The notes under the pieces: generated by a model | The model's input: only the letters and a program-made list of their open reading frames with translations | Database searches by the model: none | What the model was told of the DNA's origin: nothing | Made by a program: the position numbers and the translations under genes | NCBI GenBank assembly: GCA_019648995.1 | Contig: BLXT01002484.1 | Location: 3,003,233-3,026,590 of the forward strand | Length of the DNA stretch: 23,358 nt | Direction: 5' to 3' | From: Plakobranchus ocellatus | Lineage: Eukaryota; Mollusca; Gastropoda; Plakobranchidae | Shown here: positions 21,341 through 23,358 of the stretch, piece after piece | Position numbering within the stretch: the stretch's first letter is position 1 | Layout: every line of letters begins with the position of its first letter

Positions 21341-21425
21341 CCTAGAGTCTAGATCTAGCTCCAGCTACAAATCCTATAGATCTAGATCTAGTTATCTACA
21401 TCTAATCTTGATTCTCTAGATCTAC
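21341..21425. repeat. TCTAGATC-rich cluster, second
   Basis: Contains GAGTCTAGATCTAGC, TAGATCTAGATCTAG and CTCTAGATCTACG within 85 bases. Same motif as the cluster at 18379-18458. The motif TCTACG[C/T]TCGAG at its end recurs near 21547. Confidence 0.6.
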
Positions 21426-22005
21426 GCTCGAGGACAAGTTAAAAGAGATGTAAACACATTGGCAATTCACTGAGAAAAAAAATTTAAAACGTTTACCCAA
21501 TCCTCTCTGAAGCTTGGTTCTATATCTGGGTCCTACGCCTACGAGGTCTACGTTCGAGTGCTTGAGAACACAGTTGAGTGTTTATCATCGACTGACTTTA
21601 TGAGCCTCTGCCTCATAAGCAGGCTAAATCACTTTGCGGTGGATCTACCCTGTTATGTTTATTGAGTGTTTGTGTAAAATCAACATCGGGTTCCTTCTTT
21701 CTTCAGTATCATTCTGCATTCTGCAGGGACACTTTCAGATGTAGAATTATGGAATAGACCGAGAAGCACTGAGCAGCCGAGGCCGAGTGGGCAACTTGGC
21801 AAGTAGACTACACTATCCTTGTGCCTGGATGATAATAATTTATTTGCCTAATTATTATATTTTCATTTAGTTTGATTATACTTATGTTCTTGCTTTTCAA
21901 AAATCTTTTATTGACCCTCACTTGAAAGTGAAATATGATTTTTAAAGAAAAAAGACAATATAATATGCCTATAAGCTAAAGTGGCATATTTTTTTTCCTG
22001 TTGAA
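21426..22005. other. Gene-free stretch
   Basis: No coding or RNA signal. Apart from TCTACGTTCGAG near 21547, only a small TCACTT/AAGTGA hairpin near 21918-21931 stands out. Confidence 0.5.
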
Positions 22006-22015
22006 ACTTACCTGG
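22006..22015 (-). other. Candidate 5' splice donor for a Topors first exon
   Basis: Minus strand reads CCAG|GTAAGT, a perfect consensus donor with the intron beginning at 22011. Upstream in that sense lies a G/A-rich tract (22069-22109), which could belong to a promoter or 5' UTR. The link to the acceptor at 16248, over a 5.8-kb intron, is inference. Confidence 0.25.
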
Positions 22016-22068
22016 CTATTCCTTTGGTACTTTGATTTGACAAATTTAATGGCTAACTTCACCAACTA

Positions 22069-22109
22069 TTTTTTTTCTTCCTTCCTCCCTTCCCCCTCTC
22101 CCCTCCCCC
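22069..22109 (+). repeat. 41-base pure polypyrimidine tract
   Basis: An uninterrupted C/T run that grades from poly-T through CTTCC units to a C-rich end (CCCCTCCCCC). Such homopurine/homopyrimidine tracts can adopt triplex structure and often lie near promoters; neither is shown here. Confidence 0.85.
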
Positions 22110-22288
22110 AAATCACATCAACGAATGTATGGGACTACCGTTATTTCATACCCACTTTGCGTGCCCTATGTATGAATAATTTGACCTTTGAAAACAAACT
22201 GGAAGCGAGTGTGAGGAAGTTCAGACTTATCCCATGAATTATGACGACAATTACGATAAATGATGGTGGGTTGGTTTTTTTTTTCAGT

Positions 22289-22410
22289 CTGTCAACAACA
22301 AAATAATCTCAGGCTTTCAATCAGGCCTTCTCTCTGTCAAACCGGGGCATGAGCGGCAATAGAAGTGTCCCTGCAGATCTCAGGGCGGGTTCTAAGCAAT
22401 GCCTATCCAC
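22289..22410 (-). mobile_element. Diverged SINE-like repeat, copy 5
   Basis: Plus-strand blocks GTCAACAACAAAATAATCTCAGGCTTTCAATCAGGCC, then (about 70 bases on) GATCTCAGGGC and AAGCAATGCC, follow the order of copies 2 and 3. The tRNA-like head is barely recognisable. An 81-codon plus-strand frame over 22349-22594 begins within it and is not a gene. Confidence 0.5.
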
Positions 22411-22638
22411 TCGATTACCATCACCCCTATTGATTGTGAGGATAGTGATGGTTTTCAATGTGATGAGGACTCTCATAACCACCAGGATGTGGTATAGAAC
22501 GTCATTCGACATAGAAAAAATTTTAAAAACTTATAAGTGTGGAAAGGAAATAGAAAGGTGTAGAATAAGAAACAACCGACGTTTAGAAAGGTAAGGGGAG
22601 CCCGAAAAAAGAAAAGAATTATTTAAATTTTGGCAGCT

Positions 22639-22712
22639 ATTATTGAGGTGGAATCCACCCAAATAATACAAACCCCTATGCTCTACATTATTTAGGTGGA
22701 AAGTTTTCCACC
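22639..22712. repeat. Twin hairpin motif built on GGTGGA
   Basis: ATTATTGAGGTGGA (22639-22652) is followed after one base by TCCACCCAAATAAT (22654-22667), arms complementary at 12 of 14 positions. Then ATTATTTAGGTGGA (22687-22700) repeats the left arm at 13 of 14 positions and continues as GGTGGAAA/TTTCCACC arms (22695-22702, 22705-22712) with a 2-nt loop. Two directly repeated, strongly self-complementary units in 74 bases look like the end of a foldback element or a MITE remnant. Confidence 0.6.
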
Positions 22713-23358
22713 CCAGTGTTATATCCCTTTCCTCTAGACTCTAGTTCTATATCAGGTGGCATGTTTATCTCCATAATGATAGAACTAATCTAGGTCTAGG
22801 TCACCTTACTCCAGATGACTGATAGAACGTCAGGGCCTTACTATTTTTTTAAGTTTTACTTAAAGACCATGAGCTTCTGATGAGTACTCCTTGTTTGATA
22901 GACTTTTACTTTTCAGTACTAAACTACATGTACTATAGAATTAGAAGAGTATCTGGAGCTTTATTTAAGTCAGCGACTCGGTGCTAAAATGAGACATGGG
23001 GTATTTACCGGCTGAGGTCTCTTTAGTTCTGATAAATCATTCCTTTATTTACAGCTTGATACACACATTTTTTGACAGGAGAAGCCCCAGTGAAGAAAAC
23101 TTTGATGTTCAAGGCTTTCTTCTTTATTACAAAATTTCATCCCCCTTAACTTCCATAATTTTTATTTTATTTTAGTGTTGAAAAGTAAATGCTGAAAACC
23201 TTAAAACCCATATATTTTTTTATTTTTGCTTGTTGACCTGTAATTTGTGTTTAGGCTAAAAAAAATTTAAGTTCATTTTTTTTTTTTTTTAGAATTTCAA
23301 TGTTGAGGGATGGAGTTGCAATTTTATAATGTACATGCCGGGCATACAAGAGGTATTG
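22713..23358. other. Gene-free AT-rich end of the window
   Basis: No coding or RNA signal seen. TCTAGACTCTAG and CTAGGTCTAGG near 22734-22800 echo the TCTAGATC-rich clusters. T-rich runs increase towards the window end. Confidence 0.5.

Noticed and set aside
22001..22594. Plus-strand frames of 78 and 81 codons
   Set aside because: The first begins only at a TTG and crosses the pyrimidine tract; the second begins within a SINE-like repeat. Neither resembles a known protein.
1..23358. CRISPR array, operon or other multi-gene system
   Set aside because: No regularly spaced repeats and only one gene; the splice signals and composition are eukaryotic.

Overview
This is eukaryotic, probably invertebrate, genomic DNA. 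It is AT-rich and gene-poor, full of homopolymer runs, microsatellites and old dispersed repeats. It carries one convincing protein-coding gene, which has a eukaryotic 3' splice site just before its ATG. Repeated TCTAGATC-type runs and tRNA-derived SINE-like repeats would suit a lophotrochozoan, perhaps a gastropod mollusc. That placement is a guess from texture, not something the sequence proves.

The gene is on the minus strand at 11917-16242. It is a single 1441-codon open exon encoding a Topors-type E3 ubiquitin/SUMO ligase. It has a C3HC4 RING at residues 49-87, the Topors-specific helical (PWI-like) domain at about 232-335, and then a long Ser/Lys/Asp-rich disordered tail with several candidate SUMO-interacting motifs. 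A polypyrimidine tract and CAG acceptor end five bases before the ATG. The exon therefore joins to an upstream exon, probably 5' UTR, somewhere at higher coordinates. I cannot place that exon. Two good minus-strand donor sequences (19882-19888, 22006-22015) are candidates. The 3' UTR runs to lower coordinates, with AATAAA-type signals at 11755-11760 and 11038-11043.

Layout. 1-1479: T-rich, no gene. 1480-1785: GTC/GTT microsatellite, a 47-codon minus-strand ORF of doubtful reality, and SINE-like copy 1. 1786-11037: AT-rich non-coding DNA with SINE-like copies at about 4050, 6508 and 9485, a palindrome/interlocked inverted-repeat cluster at 6970-7034, a perfect 47-bp tandem duplication at 8411-8504, a 195-bp hAT-like MITE at 8627-8821 and an 8-base assembly gap at 10015-10022. 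11038-16250: the Topors terminal exon. 16251-23358: intron and/or upstream DNA with a (GA)n tract, two TCTAGATC-rich clusters, two oppositely oriented copies of a 34-bp repeat unit, a fifth SINE-like copy, a 41-base pyrimidine tract and a twin-hairpin motif.

I found no second gene, RNA gene, CRISPR array or multi-gene system. The most interesting items are the dispersed repeat families, which may be undescribed, and lineage-specific features of the Topors tail.
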